Source of the DNA: Chaetoceros tenuissimus
Lineage: Eukaryota > Bacillariophyta > Thalassiosirophyceae > Chaetocerotales > Chaetocerotaceae
Length of the DNA: 64,000 bases
Direction: 5' to 3'
Assembly: GCA_021927905.1 (NCBI GenBank)
Contig: BLLK01000069.1
Location: forward strand, 2,418,001 to 2,482,000
The translations under genes and the position numbers were made by a program. Under the pieces are notes generated by a model, which saw only the letters and a program-made list of their open reading frames with translations, had not been told where the DNA came from and made no database searches. Positions 43,434 through 54,700 of the stretch are shown here, one piece after another; within the stretch, counting starts at the first letter, position 1; every line of letters starts with the position of its first letter.

Positions 43434-45231
43434 ATGAAAACAACTGTCAACATACATAGACTCCTTGGCTTGATGCTAAGTGTCGCGTTACTTTCTTACA
43501 GTTGTGTTGCGGTCAATGCGGAAGATGATGGTCAGTACTACAGGCAAAATGAAGCTCTCATTGTAGATAAATATGATAACACTACTACCAGGAGAAACAA
43601 TTTTTGTGATTTGCAAGCTGCATTTCATGCTGGAAAAGTAGACCTACGTAGTGCTTTTAAAGGAAGAAATCTGACTGTTGCCATTGGCCTCGATCGTGAT
43701 TTCGTCAACTTTGAAAACAAAGAAAATATTGGTAAGGGTTGGAAAGGTGACATTTTGGTGCCTAAAAAAGATCCAGGCTTAAAGATTGAAATTTTTAACG
43801 AAATTACAAGAAGAGCTGGATTTCAATGGGAAAATACATTCGTATGGCAATAGCCTCCAGAAAATGGTGATTCTGAAGAAGGCGTCTCAATATTATCTAC
43901 CTTGGAAGAAGGCTGGTCTGATGTGTTGCATAGACACATTAACACCTATGATGTGTCTGTTGAATGGTGGGCCAATTCTCGTGATCGGATTAACAAGGGC
44001 GCATCATTCCCTAAAGGTTGGATGGATGGGTCTGCCATAATTTTACAAAAACAAGACAACAATCGATTCCGTGCCACTCATGAGTTTCAACTTTTCAGCT
44101 GGCATAGACCTTTTACTAAAGGAGTATGGGCTTCAATTGCTGCCACAATTTTTGTAACGGCATTTGTTACCATGTTTGTAACAGGAAAGACTTTAAAGGA
44201 ACTTGCAGAGTCGGCACCATTTAGAGGCAGTTCTTTGAGTGTGATGTTGACCTACATTCATCAGGCTTTCCTAGTATTCACTGGGAATGTGGAAATTTCC
44301 CCGAATACACATGGAGGTCAATGGATTTCATTCTCAATTTCATTCGTATCCATGCTGATTCTATCTACTTACACTGCAAACTTTGCTAGTTCTCTTGTCA
44401 TTGAGAAAGCTTCCTTACAGTTCAGACCGTCAGAGATATTGTGGACATGGACGGAAGTATTTGTGTTTTCGAAAAATCTGTAGTTCATGACGCGATGAAT
44501 AGAGTTTTTCAGGACGAAGCTCAACTTGTGCTACATGAAACAGAAAAGGGAGTTTTGAGAGGTCTAAAAGATGATGAATGCAAATATGCTTTAATTTTAC
44601 TTTCAACATGGGAGACTTTGAAAGGTGTCAAAGAATACAATGAGGGATGTGAGATACGTCGTATTGGACGTCCCTTCCGTCAATACCAAAATGGCTTTGC
44701 TGTCAAGATTGATACTGGAACGCTTTGTACATCTTTGGTTGGTGAGATGTTGGATTTACACCTAAGAGATATGATGGAAGAGGACACGCATGGAAAGAGT
44801 ATAACGAAGACAAACATGATATTGGTGACCAGTGTTTGGAAAATTCGTTTGATATATGATGAATCCACAGACACTTTGAATCTTGTAAATGTGGGTGGAA
44901 TCTTCATTCTTCACATTGTCCTCATGGTCATTGGATTGTTCGTACCTTATATCTCTTTGAAGCAGATCTAAAACAATGGAAGAAACATGGAAAACACAAG
45001 TTTGCGAAAATGCATGATATCGATCATACTTTGAATGCCAGTTGGTCTGCTGATAAAAGCAACAACACTCTTGATCTTCCACATCTAGACGAAGTAAAAA
45101 AAAGTATTGCAAAACTCGAATCAGATGTGCAGCAAATCTCGACATCTCTTTTGAAGTTGACCACTGTATTGGAACAGAGCACTCACCTAGCTAGGAGTGG
45201 AAATTTGATAAAGGCCTCAAATACAGTTTGA
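43434..45231 (+). pseudogene. Ionotropic-glutamate-receptor-like channel gene, disrupted
   Basis: Homology over about 590 codons is spread over three frames. The start (MKTTVNIHRLLGLML) is a signal peptide. The ligand-binding S1 lobe includes LKIEIFNEITRRAGF, a membrane block KGVWASIAATIFVTAFVTMFV, a pore-like region, then the family signature STYTANFASSL. The S2 lobe contains DIVDMDGSICVFEKSV and RRIGRPFRQYQNGFAVK, followed by the last membrane segment ILHIVLMVIGLFVPYI and a cytosolic tail with coiled coil (KSIAKLESDVQQISTSLLKL). There is an in-frame TAG at 43851-43853, a frame change near 44420-44440, and another near 44950-44965 where the tail continues in the next frame. No GT-AG intron removes any of them convincingly. 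Long neighbouring genes are intact, so a decaying gene is more likely than poor sequence. Confidence 0.7.
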
Positions 45232-45575
45232 GGATGAATTTCCTCTTGATAACATCGGAAATAGGAAGGTTTATCGAAGAAATATATCGTTGGTATCTGG
45301 AGACATGTAAATCATGCATGTTTTGGTAGTTGGAGAGTGTTAAGGGGGTGAATTAGGAATTGAAAGCAGGAAGAGTGGGTTGAAAGAATTAGGAATTGAA
45401 AGCAGGAAGAGTGGAGATATATTTTAATAGAATTTTATAAACACAACTTTATATTACTACGTGTAGAACTTGACTCATTGCAAGAAAATCTTCATTGTAC
45501 AATTTCAGAAAGAAGTTTACTTCTTGTTTTATTACCTCGATATATAAGTCTAGCCTTAAAAATAGACTCTCAGTT
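45232..45575. other. Convergent intergenic region with direct repeat
   Basis: 344 bp between the receptor-like locus and the large membrane protein gene. It holds a perfect 29-bp direct repeat (45350-45414) and otherwise AT-rich sequence. Confidence 0.5.
45350..45414. repeat. Perfect 29-bp direct repeat, period 36
   Basis: GAATTAGGAATTGAAAGCAG and the nine following bases occur at 45350-45378 and again at 45386-45414, identical, separated by 7 bp. The identity implies a recent duplication. Confidence 0.9.
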
Positions 45576-47442
45576 TTAAACTATCTCTCTTCTAGAGCGA
45601 CTCTTGGAGCGACTCTTTGTAGATCTTCTACTGGAAGATGATGGAGTAACAGTCCTATTTGACATCCTACTCTTGGATCTGCTACTGCTTGTTCGAGATT
45701 TCGATCTGCGGGATGATGAGCCACTTCTACGACTCTTCGAGCTTCTTGAGCGACGACTTCTATTGTCATCAAGCATGGATTTCTCAAGGTCGTTGTCTAG
45801 ACCCTTCAGTTTCCTGTATAAGCTCTTCTTCTTTCTTTTAGAGCTTCGTTTTCCCTTCTTCCTCTTCTTCTTCAATCTAAAAGTATCACGAAGGAAGAAT
45901 CCAAGATAACTTTCTCCTCTACGTCTCTTCTTTCTTGCACGAGAAATGAATAGGGAAAATGCTAAAGTTGCAGCCATGAAACCTACAAGCAAAAATGACA
46001 TTTGACCAACAGTTCCGAGAGATTCCCATGCCACTGCAGTTGAATGTCTAGGACGGGAACGTTTCTGGAAACATTTATCCAAATGGAAGTTATGAGGTTC
46101 ACTACATCCTCCTGCCCATGTTGGAGCAGGCGAAGTGGTTGGAGCCAACGAAGCTCCGTTGTACTCTACCCAAGAACCTCCAAGATCTGGCTTGAAAACA
46201 CTGTACAAATCATAACGATTAAGGAAGAGTCCAAGACAACCTCCATTTGGACAAAAGTTCTGAGATCCAACCGCAACTCCAGTTGGGTACAAACTGCGCC
46301 AGTAGTTGACATAATTGTTACATTTGGCCAAATAAGCTGCTGCATAGTCATCAGATCTGAACTTTACACTGTATCCAATTGTCATCTGAGGACAAAATCC
46401 TCCAGAGTTAGAATTGCTAGGCCCACATCCATAAGATGCACGATCTCCTGCAGCATGCATTGCACAGTTAGTGTAAAGTCCGTAATTATTCTTTGGAGAA
46501 TTGTAATTCCAAGAAATTCCTATTTCCTTGCACAAGTTATCATATAAATATCCAAGGGCAGAGTTGGCATCAGCCTCAAACTGCAATTTTACATGACCAT
46601 TGTCATCGACAAAAACGAAAGCTGGTTTGATGTAAAGTGTACCAAATTTCATGTGCTTCACTACCTTGATCAAATCTGACAAAGCCAGTCCACCCTTCGA
46701 AATTGAAATCATTAGATTATGACAAAAATAGAGACTTTCAAAATGGGTTGTGGATGATCTACTTACCATGTTTGGATTTGTTGTTCCAGTGTAAAATAAT
46801 GGGATATGTGCGGTATCTTTATCTACAATCGATCCAACTGCATTGTCCAATTCTTCTCCAATCAACCAACCATGATTAGTTCCGAATTCTTTCACATAAG
46901 TGTAATTTCTGTCGATAAAAGTTTCAAAGTCAAACTGAGTCTGGAAAGTAGAAGAAGACTGCATTTTAGAATCAGACTTTCTTGACAAAGGAATTCCAAG
47001 GAAAGTCTCTCCCTCTTGGTAACAGTTAGGTGGTAGGTCCCATCCATCAGTCATATCATGCATTGCGGAAGTTGCCTTCCACGCATATGGATTGTGTTCC
47101 CATTCTCCATTGTCTCCAGACTGTTGATAGTCAACATCTAGATTTCCACTATTTGCGTAGAAACTAGACACATCGCCCTGAGTCAATGTGGAATAATATG
47201 ATTCGTCATCCGTTAAGGATCTTGATGGTGCAAAAGCTTTTGTAATATTTGCGCGATCAAAGAAGAAATACAAGTTACCATATCCGACATAAGTCTTTCT
47301 TCCGTTTCTTCCTGGTGGAAATGATGCATAACGGGATGAACCAATAACAACACCGTTTGGGTACATGGATTGCCACACAGCAACTTCGAGGTTTGATTCG
47401 TACATATACTGCTGTGAGTGGTAGGAACTCTTGAACTTGACT

Positions 47443-47474
<32 letters not shown>

Positions 47475-48523
47475 ATGATCATCCATACATGGTCCTCCTC
47501 CTACATCAGACATTGCTTGGAACAAGTCATCCAAAAAGTTATCATAATCAGAGTATGAATCATTGTCATTGTAAGTTTCTACAATGGAAACAACCAGGGT
47601 AACGTCCCCTGATGGGGTTTCATCATTGTCATCATTATCTTGAGAATGATGTCCCCCACCTCCTTTCAAGTATTCAGGGTAGATAGCAAAAGGGGAGAAA
47701 CTAATTTCAGACATTGCCTGGTATACTTGGTCAATAGAAGTTCCTCTGTAAAGAAAGAAAAAGACCAGGTTAGATATTTTGTATTGAAAAAAATCATGTT
47801 TGTTCAGCTGGACAACACTTACCCATTGTTTGGGTCCATACTTCCTACACGAAGCAACTCAGTATGACTTGAGTCAATGTATGGCATCTTTCCAGAGTAA
47901 TCAAAAGTTTTGTATCCTCCTCCTACAAGCCATCCATCTTCGTCCATACTCATGACATAATTGTAGTCACGGTCAATAATGTTTTCCATGTAGAACTGAT
48001 CACAGAGCTGGTATGAGTATGGGTTACCATTTGCAGTATTGACAGAAAAGGAAATTCCAATGAAGGAAAGCCCATTCATGGAACAGTCGCCATCTCCTGA
48101 ATTATGATCTCCAGATCCTCCTCCTGCCTCGCAGTTTGCTCCATATAAACCGCACATGTCATCGGCGTAATAATTTTTATAATTTGAACAGCACCCGGTG
48201 TATTGTCCCAATTCACGCTCTCCGTCAAACTCAATGTCTCCAACTTGGCCTCCATTCAAATCTATGTTTAGATCAACATCTCCGCTTCTGAGATCTTCTT
48301 CGATTTGCATCATGGTTTGACGTCTTTGATCTTCGTCAAAGATCTGACGCTCACGGACTGACTCTGTTGCATCAGCCCATCTGGTATTACGGTATTTTGG
48401 TCCCTCAATAGGTCTTCCATTGTCTTGATATGGACCGCCACGAGCCTTTACTACTCGTGATCGGTCTGCCAATCTCGCATCACTGCCTAGAAGAGCAGTT
48501 GCTAGTAGTGCAAAACTTTTCAT
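45576..48523 (-). CDS. Large type I membrane protein with duplicated Tyr/Asn-rich domain and basic Ser/Arg tail
   Basis: Three exons (47823-48523, 46767-47745, 45576-46694) close in frame to 932 residues. A signal peptide (MKSFALLATALLGSDA) is followed by a charged region and Cys/Asn/Tyr/Gly-rich domains. A segment of about 100 residues appears twice: VKFKSSYHSQQYMYES...WQSMYPNGVVIGSSRY and VKFRSDDYAAAYLAKC...WRSLYPTGVAVGSQNF, each followed by a Tyr/Phe-rich DLY(S/F)FF-like strand. One membrane segment (MSFLLVGFMAATLAFSLFI) near residue 795 is followed by about 120 cytosolic residues, extremely rich in Lys, Arg and Ser (KKKRKKGKRSSKRKKK, then RSxS runs). The family is unknown to me. Type I topology with a phosphorylatable basic tail recalls diatom cell-wall and silica-vesicle membrane proteins, but this is inference. 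The second intron (46695-46766) is 72 bp, has no stop and is a multiple of three. Confidence 0.8.
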
Positions 48524-49413
48524 TTTATATAATTTGGTTTGTACCTTTGTTGCTACTTATATATTATGTGGAACAATATAAAGAGACTCGTTTCGCCTCT
48601 ATTCCCAAAAACCTCTGTCCACTACTCTGAGGTATTGACGAGAAGATAGTTTCACTACTTGCTTCTATTCAACAATTGTAATAGAAGTCTTGTTCAACAG
48701 TTTGAACTGGCGATAGTTCCAATGCATGCATCCCGGAAATCCCAAATCCCAGAGGGGCTGGCTTGTGCCGTTTATTTTGGTGGGACTAAATTTTTGTCCA
48801 TCGCTAAAATCTAAATTCCAATGGATTGGAACATAAAACCTAGGGATATGAAGATATCATAAAAATACTAAATTAGCAAAGTACAGAAAATCTAGTTCTG
48901 TTTCATAGCGCTGTCCAAAAAAGAATTGTTTTCCTCACCAAATTTTCATTTATGGAAAACTTTGGTCTTTCTTTTGAAGAATGAACAGTGAAAATCAGGG
49001 AAAAAATAGGAATGTTACTTTCTTTCACTCAGATCTAAGAAATAGAAACTATATATGCCCAAACTTTGAACAATGACGAAGGAAACTATTCAAAGGCAAT
49101 TTTGTTAGTTGATAACTTCGTAACAACTTTCATAGTAAGCAAATTATTTTGTAAATTCCAGAAAAGTTCGAATCTATTTAGTGAAGAATAGGCAATTATA
49201 TAAGGGAGTTAAAGTTCTCTATTATTTATAAAAATGCAAATGAAAATAAACTATGAAAATTTCTTTGAACTAAAAAATAATATGAAGACTAAAGTAATTT
49301 TAATTGCTTATTGAGAAAAGTGCGATTGTATTTTCCATAGCTAGAAACGAGCTTGAATTCTTTCCACAAATTACGTATAAAACTACATAATCGTACAATA
49401 GTGCCTTTCATAT
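48524..49413. other. Intergenic region
   Basis: 890 bp between the membrane protein start and the 3' end of the helicase-associated-domain gene. It is AT-rich and includes the promoter of the minus-strand gene at 48523. I see no other content. Confidence 0.4.
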
Positions 49414-50827
49414 CTAGATATCAATCTCATTTCCGAACTTCTCGAGTTTTCCAAAAGAAGACTCATCCGTGACTGAAGGTGAAGGTGAATTGGAAGTCGC
49501 CCAAGGTGAATTGGAAGTCACCCAAGGAAAATCAATCGCATTCAACTTTTCAACCTTTTCTACGCTCAGTCCCTTCCCTGTATTCATTGCTCTTCTCTGA
49601 TTCTCACACCATCCAAAGAGACCCTTCATCTGACCATCGAATGGAACATTACAGGACCCTCCATTCTCCTCGCTAAACTTTTTCAACTGACTGTAGCGTT
49701 CATCCCAGGTAAATCTCTTGCGAAGTGACCAGTCGAAACTCAATGCATCAAGAGCCTTGACTCGACTATTGGTCAAAGATGACGACTTGCCAGCTTTGAA
49801 CTTTTTATAGGATGAACGCTGTTGGCATACCCAAACTCCTAGGCCTCCATTTTCATTCTGAGGTACTTTGGTGTGTCCGTTCTTGGCTTTGTATTGCTTG
49901 AGTTCCGAGTACCTATCGTTCCATGTCTTCTTAACTTCACTAGCAGCAATAGTAGTAGAAGAAGAAGATTGAGAAATTGAGATAGAGGGTAAGATAGGGA
50001 TGTCCATTGAAGCAGATTCGCTAGGTGTAGTGACAGTACTACTGCTACCATTTCTGGTCAGAACGTCCTCATCTGCTACTGGTGAAGAATCGACCACCAT
50101 TACTTTGTCACTCTTGCTTTGCAAAGTATCGGGACTAGTGCTATGGCTTTGATTTGCAGCAGAGATAGCTTTGAAAGAATCGCTTGATGCAGTAGTAGGA
50201 ATAGCTGTCATTGTCTCAATCGTTTGCTGAATAGATGCAACATTTGTCACGTTAACCTCGAGCATTTTTCGATCTTGTTCTTGTAGACGCAGTACAGCAG
50301 ATAGCTTGGAGTCACAACTATATTCATTGTGAAAAGAACAAGGTCAATCGATTCAAAACAATCAAAATGCTAGCACTACAAGCAAACAATGCTTTCAAGT
50401 TTTGAACTTACGAGTAAATCTGTGCACTCAGCTGACGCATAGACATTACAGTCGAAGTAAGGAGTTGTTGGATTACATCAAGCTTTTGCTCCATCTGAAG
50501 TGAATTCGAATGGCTTTGAGCTACTGTTGTAGGCGTAGGTGAATCGAATTTGATGTCTAGGTCGTTTCGATCGTTTCCATTCGATTGTAGGATAGAGTTT
50601 ACAAAGTCATTGGTGGAGTCTGGTTCATTGTGAAAGGATGACATTGTGAAGTTGTATTGCGAATTGGTATTGTTTTGTAGATGAAGATTCAGATGGGAAG
50701 TATTGTCGTATATGGTATGGTAGGGTTTGAATAATTCGATTTGAATTTTGTGAGGCCGAGAAAGAAAGCTGTCCCTCTGTAATTTTTCAAATTGAAAATC
50801 TTCCAACATTTTTGAAATTTCCGTCAT
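49414..50827 (-). CDS. Helicase-associated (HA) domain protein without helicase
   Basis: Two exons (50412-50827, 49414-50317) join to 439 residues from ATG 50827. A later in-frame ATG at 50644 (MSSFHNEPDS) gives 378 residues and may be the true start, since the first 60 residues look like translated leader. Two HA domains lie near the C-terminus: TWNDRYSELKQYKAKNGHTK...VWVCQQRSSYKKF and TWDERYSQLKKFSEENGG...GWCENQRRAMNTG. Each has the conserved Trp and Leu pattern of small alpha-helical domains thought to bind nucleic acid. Diatoms have many such proteins without a helicase core. The N-terminal half is Ser/Thr-rich and disordered. The extreme C-terminus has an SNSPW repeat from 21-bp DNA repeats. 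Confidence 0.8.
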
Positions 50828-51764
50828 TTTTTATTCCAGATTTTCTTATTTTGAAAATGTTACCATTTTCATTTGTCGAAACCACAAAAGTAATGCAAAG
50901 AAAGTTTATATCATTACTAGTTTTGATTCCGAGGCAATAAATGTTTTTTAGAATAATGAAATATCTCCATGAAGGAAGCAAGATACGTAGAGAGATAGTT
51001 ATGACATGGAACAATTATACGAAGCAAGGTATTCACTGGCAACTTCAAGTGATAGCTTTTTGAATGCCTTACTAGGTGGTCATAAAACACGCATATCTCG
51101 ATCATTACGAGTTTATTGTTCAATGAGATGATATATATTGTCAAGAACGACGCTATCAATACTCCGCGATCAAAGCTAAATATATTTTATTCGACTTTAT
51201 TGTGATATATGCGCAGTTTAGCCTCACGTGCATGACAATTGCGAAAGTTAGAACGGAGGCCTCTGAATTTTTGCGTTCATTTTGCCCAAAATCGGTAAAG
51301 CTTATCTTATGTATGTTAATTTTTATTGACGATAGTAGAGTTTCTCGTGGGTATTTATAACGTTTAAATTTAAGGAACTCAGATCGATTCGTCATTGTTT
51401 ATCCCTGACGAACTGGGTTGTAACGGATGAGAAGGCAAATCTCTATGCACGATTCGATTCCATCATGAAAAAGTCGTGAAAAAAATAAAGCCATTTTGTA
51501 GCTAGATAGCATTTTAAATTTTGTGTGTGAGATAATGATTATCGTTTTCATGGATTCATCGTCCAATTAAGTAATAAAACCCCCTTCGGGTCGATGGTGG
51601 TGAAATGGAGGAGTCTATCAATGGTTGTCAATAAAGGCACCCGGAACAATATCCCACTTCACGTTTTGTCTGTAAGTGTGTACGTACGACTAAGTACGTA
51701 TGTAAAACAGATACAAAGGTAAAAGACGTGGTGTGAATAGGAAGCCTACTAGCTAGCTAGCTAG
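50828..51764. promoter_or_regulatory. Long divergent intergenic region
   Basis: 937 bp between the HA-domain gene and the cyclase fusion gene. It includes CACGTG at about 51226-51231, two TACGTA palindromes at 51681-51686 and 51695-51700, and an (AGCT)4 run directly before the plus-strand ATG. The two palindromes lie 65-84 bp upstream of the first ATG. No gene was recognised. Confidence 0.4.
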
Positions 51765-54700
51765 ATGGTTTCTTTTGTTGTCTACTTGTGCTTCCTTCAT
51801 CCATCTTTAACATTCATAGTACACTTTACGCACACCAATGGTAGAAATAGAGACGATACAATCTCAAAACTTACTGTAAGAATGAGCGGAGATGATCAAG
51901 ATAACCAGATCCCTAAAACACTAAAGGCGACGAATTGGTCAAGAATTCATGAAATTGCCAAGAATAATGAGTTCCTTCGGAAACCAGCCCAAGGAAGACC
52001 AAACCTGGATGAGGATGATAACCCTACTGCACAAATTCCTCAGAATGAAGCTAGGAAAGGAATATTACGGCAGACATCTACAAATAATCTGCGGGATGCA
52101 GGAAGAAATGTGAAAGGCGAAGTACGGAGAAAATCAACAACTTTTACAGGGGTCATACCGCGGCGCAATTCAGGTCTGTACTCTTTGGAGGAGGACTCAC
52201 AAGAGAAATCTAAAACTATGGACAACAAATCAGGGCTGAAACCATTTTGGGGCATAAGAATACCGTCTACCATGAATTACTCGGCATTTGAAGCTGAAAG
52301 CGTGGCTAATAGCCAGGGGAGTGCAAGTCGTCGAAGTGGTGGTGGGGACATTACTTCTCTTGGGCAAATCATTCCCTGTTGTCGTCCTTCCGAATGGTTG
52401 CTACACATGATGAATAGGATCGTTATCAACAAATATTGGCGAATCTTTGTGACCATTTTGGATGCCATCCTTTTGTTTGGGTCGAGTATCCGTGACCTTT
52501 TCTGTCCGAAAAAAATCGATTTAGCGTTTGATATAATCTTTCTACTGACTATTGCGGTTTTGCTAGTGGATGTCATAATTCAAAGTCACTTGGTACCAAA
52601 CTATTTCATCTTTAAGATTAAAAAACGAAGAAGAAACGCTGAAGAAAAGAAGTCAGTGATAGGGAAATCAGGTCGACAGATTACTATGAATGGTCAATCT
52701 GGTCATGGTAGCACTACTGGTCGTATGAGAGGAGTGGCATCTGATTTCGTAGATGCGGAAGAAGGCAGCATCTCTATAAAGGGAAGTCGGGAGTTTTCAT
52801 TTGATGGGATTAAGTTTGGGGGGTTCCTCTTCTGGCTGGATATTATTAGTGCATTTACACTATTGTTTGATGTCTCGCTCATCAATCCCTTGCTTAGAAA
52901 CACTCGCACCTATGCTATTTCCCTCGATAGTAGTGGCATACCGGTAAGTAGCTATTGGTACTATTCTTTTTTAAAGTCGATTCCGGAATTAATCTTTAGA
53001 GTTTTTCTTAGAAACATGGGAATCATTTGTTCGAAATGAATAATTTCTTCGATTTCCGTTGCTTCAATACTTATGAAAGATGGTATTTTCTCATTGTAGT
53101 CTTAAGAACTCCGCGCATTGCTAGAGTAATGCAATCATCGGGGATAATATCTTTGGTACTTTGGAATTTGCAGAGTATACAAAATTTTCTCACGGCACGA
53201 AAAATCAAAAAGATGAACAGGGATAGTGCGGAGTCAACCATTGGTGATAATAAGCAATCAAAAAAAGGAAAGAATGAAACAGAAGGTCAGCAACAGGGAC
53301 TGTTGTCATCAACTAACAGTGAAAAAAGCAACTTAAGAGGCTCGAATCACATTACATCAAAAAGAAAATTGGACAAAATGAGTCAATTTATTCAAAATCG
53401 CAGCTCTATCGTCGAAAGAAATGTGCCTCAAAACGCAAAAAATGCACAATCCGCAAGAGGAATCAGTAAGGATGCTTTCGATATCATCACAACCAAATCT
53501 ACAATGTCGAGATCGAGAAGGCGTAAAAAGAGAAGAAGGGAATCAACTCAAGTTGGAAAAGAAATGCATGAGCTTACAGTGAGACTAGTAGTGGTTGGAT
53601 GCATGATTGCTATTGCATTGAGTTCCCTTTTATCAAATCATGACAGGGGGCTCTACGTGCCATCTTATCTACTAGTAGCTCACAATATGTTGACTTCTCT
53701 GTCTTCGCTTAATAATAGCAATATCAGTCTTCAGGATACTGTTGATAAACTTGAACTCGGAAACTCTAAAGTTCTGTCATACACGTTTGGAAATCAAGCT
53801 TACTTTATTGATCAGAATAATAGTCTTCGCGACCGCGAAATGATCAATGTCATCATTCGATGTGACGACGGTTTTTCTGATAATGAAAATGTGGAATGTC
53901 AGAACACCGAAGCAACTGTCGACATCAGGTTTTTTATCTGTGAAGGAGCAAAATACAACTTGCTCCTTGTATTTTTCATAATGATTACATGGTACATTGC
54001 TGTTTCAAGTTTTGCAGGGCCAATCACTCATCTAATTGTCATTCCAATCGAAAGAATGATCAAGATTCTCCGCATGCTGGTATCCGATCCTCTTGGATAC
54101 CAAAGTTCTGAGAAGTACAAAGAGTTTGTTGATGAAAGTGAGGAACTTGGAACAAACTCAAAATGGAACAAAGAAATATTGGAGGGAATGGAAACGTAAG
54201 TGAAAACATGACGATTTGTTCACGTATGTATCATCGCCTAATCTCTTCTTGTCGGTAGGTCTTTTCTCATGTCTACTATCCTTCGGATTGGTTCTTTAAT
54301 GAAAGTAGGATTTGGAGAAGCTGGTGCGAAAATTATCCGCCAAAGTTTGAATAAATCAAATGAAAGCGAAGATGCGAACACTAATGTTTCGTGTATATTC
54401 CTGTTTTGTGATATTCGACATTTCACTGATGCAACTGAATGTTTACGTGAAGAGGTTTTTGTTTTCACGAACAAAATTGCTGAGGTTGTACATTCGCTTT
54501 GTCATAGCTATGGTGGTGAGTACTAGAAAGTATTCGAGAAGACGGACTAGAGTTATATTCTGACAAACTCATATTTTCAATATTATAGGGAGTGCGAACA
54601 AAAATATTGGGGATGCGTTTCTAGTATCATGGCTTTTAAATGAAAACACTATGGAAAAAAAGAAAGGGAAGAGAATGAGGAAATTGTCCATGAATAGTAC

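Noticed and set aside
45604-45909. Leu/Asp-rich plus-strand frame
   Set aside because: It is the reverse of the Ser/Arg/Lys-rich tail of the minus-strand membrane protein. Low-complexity coding often gives an open opposite frame.
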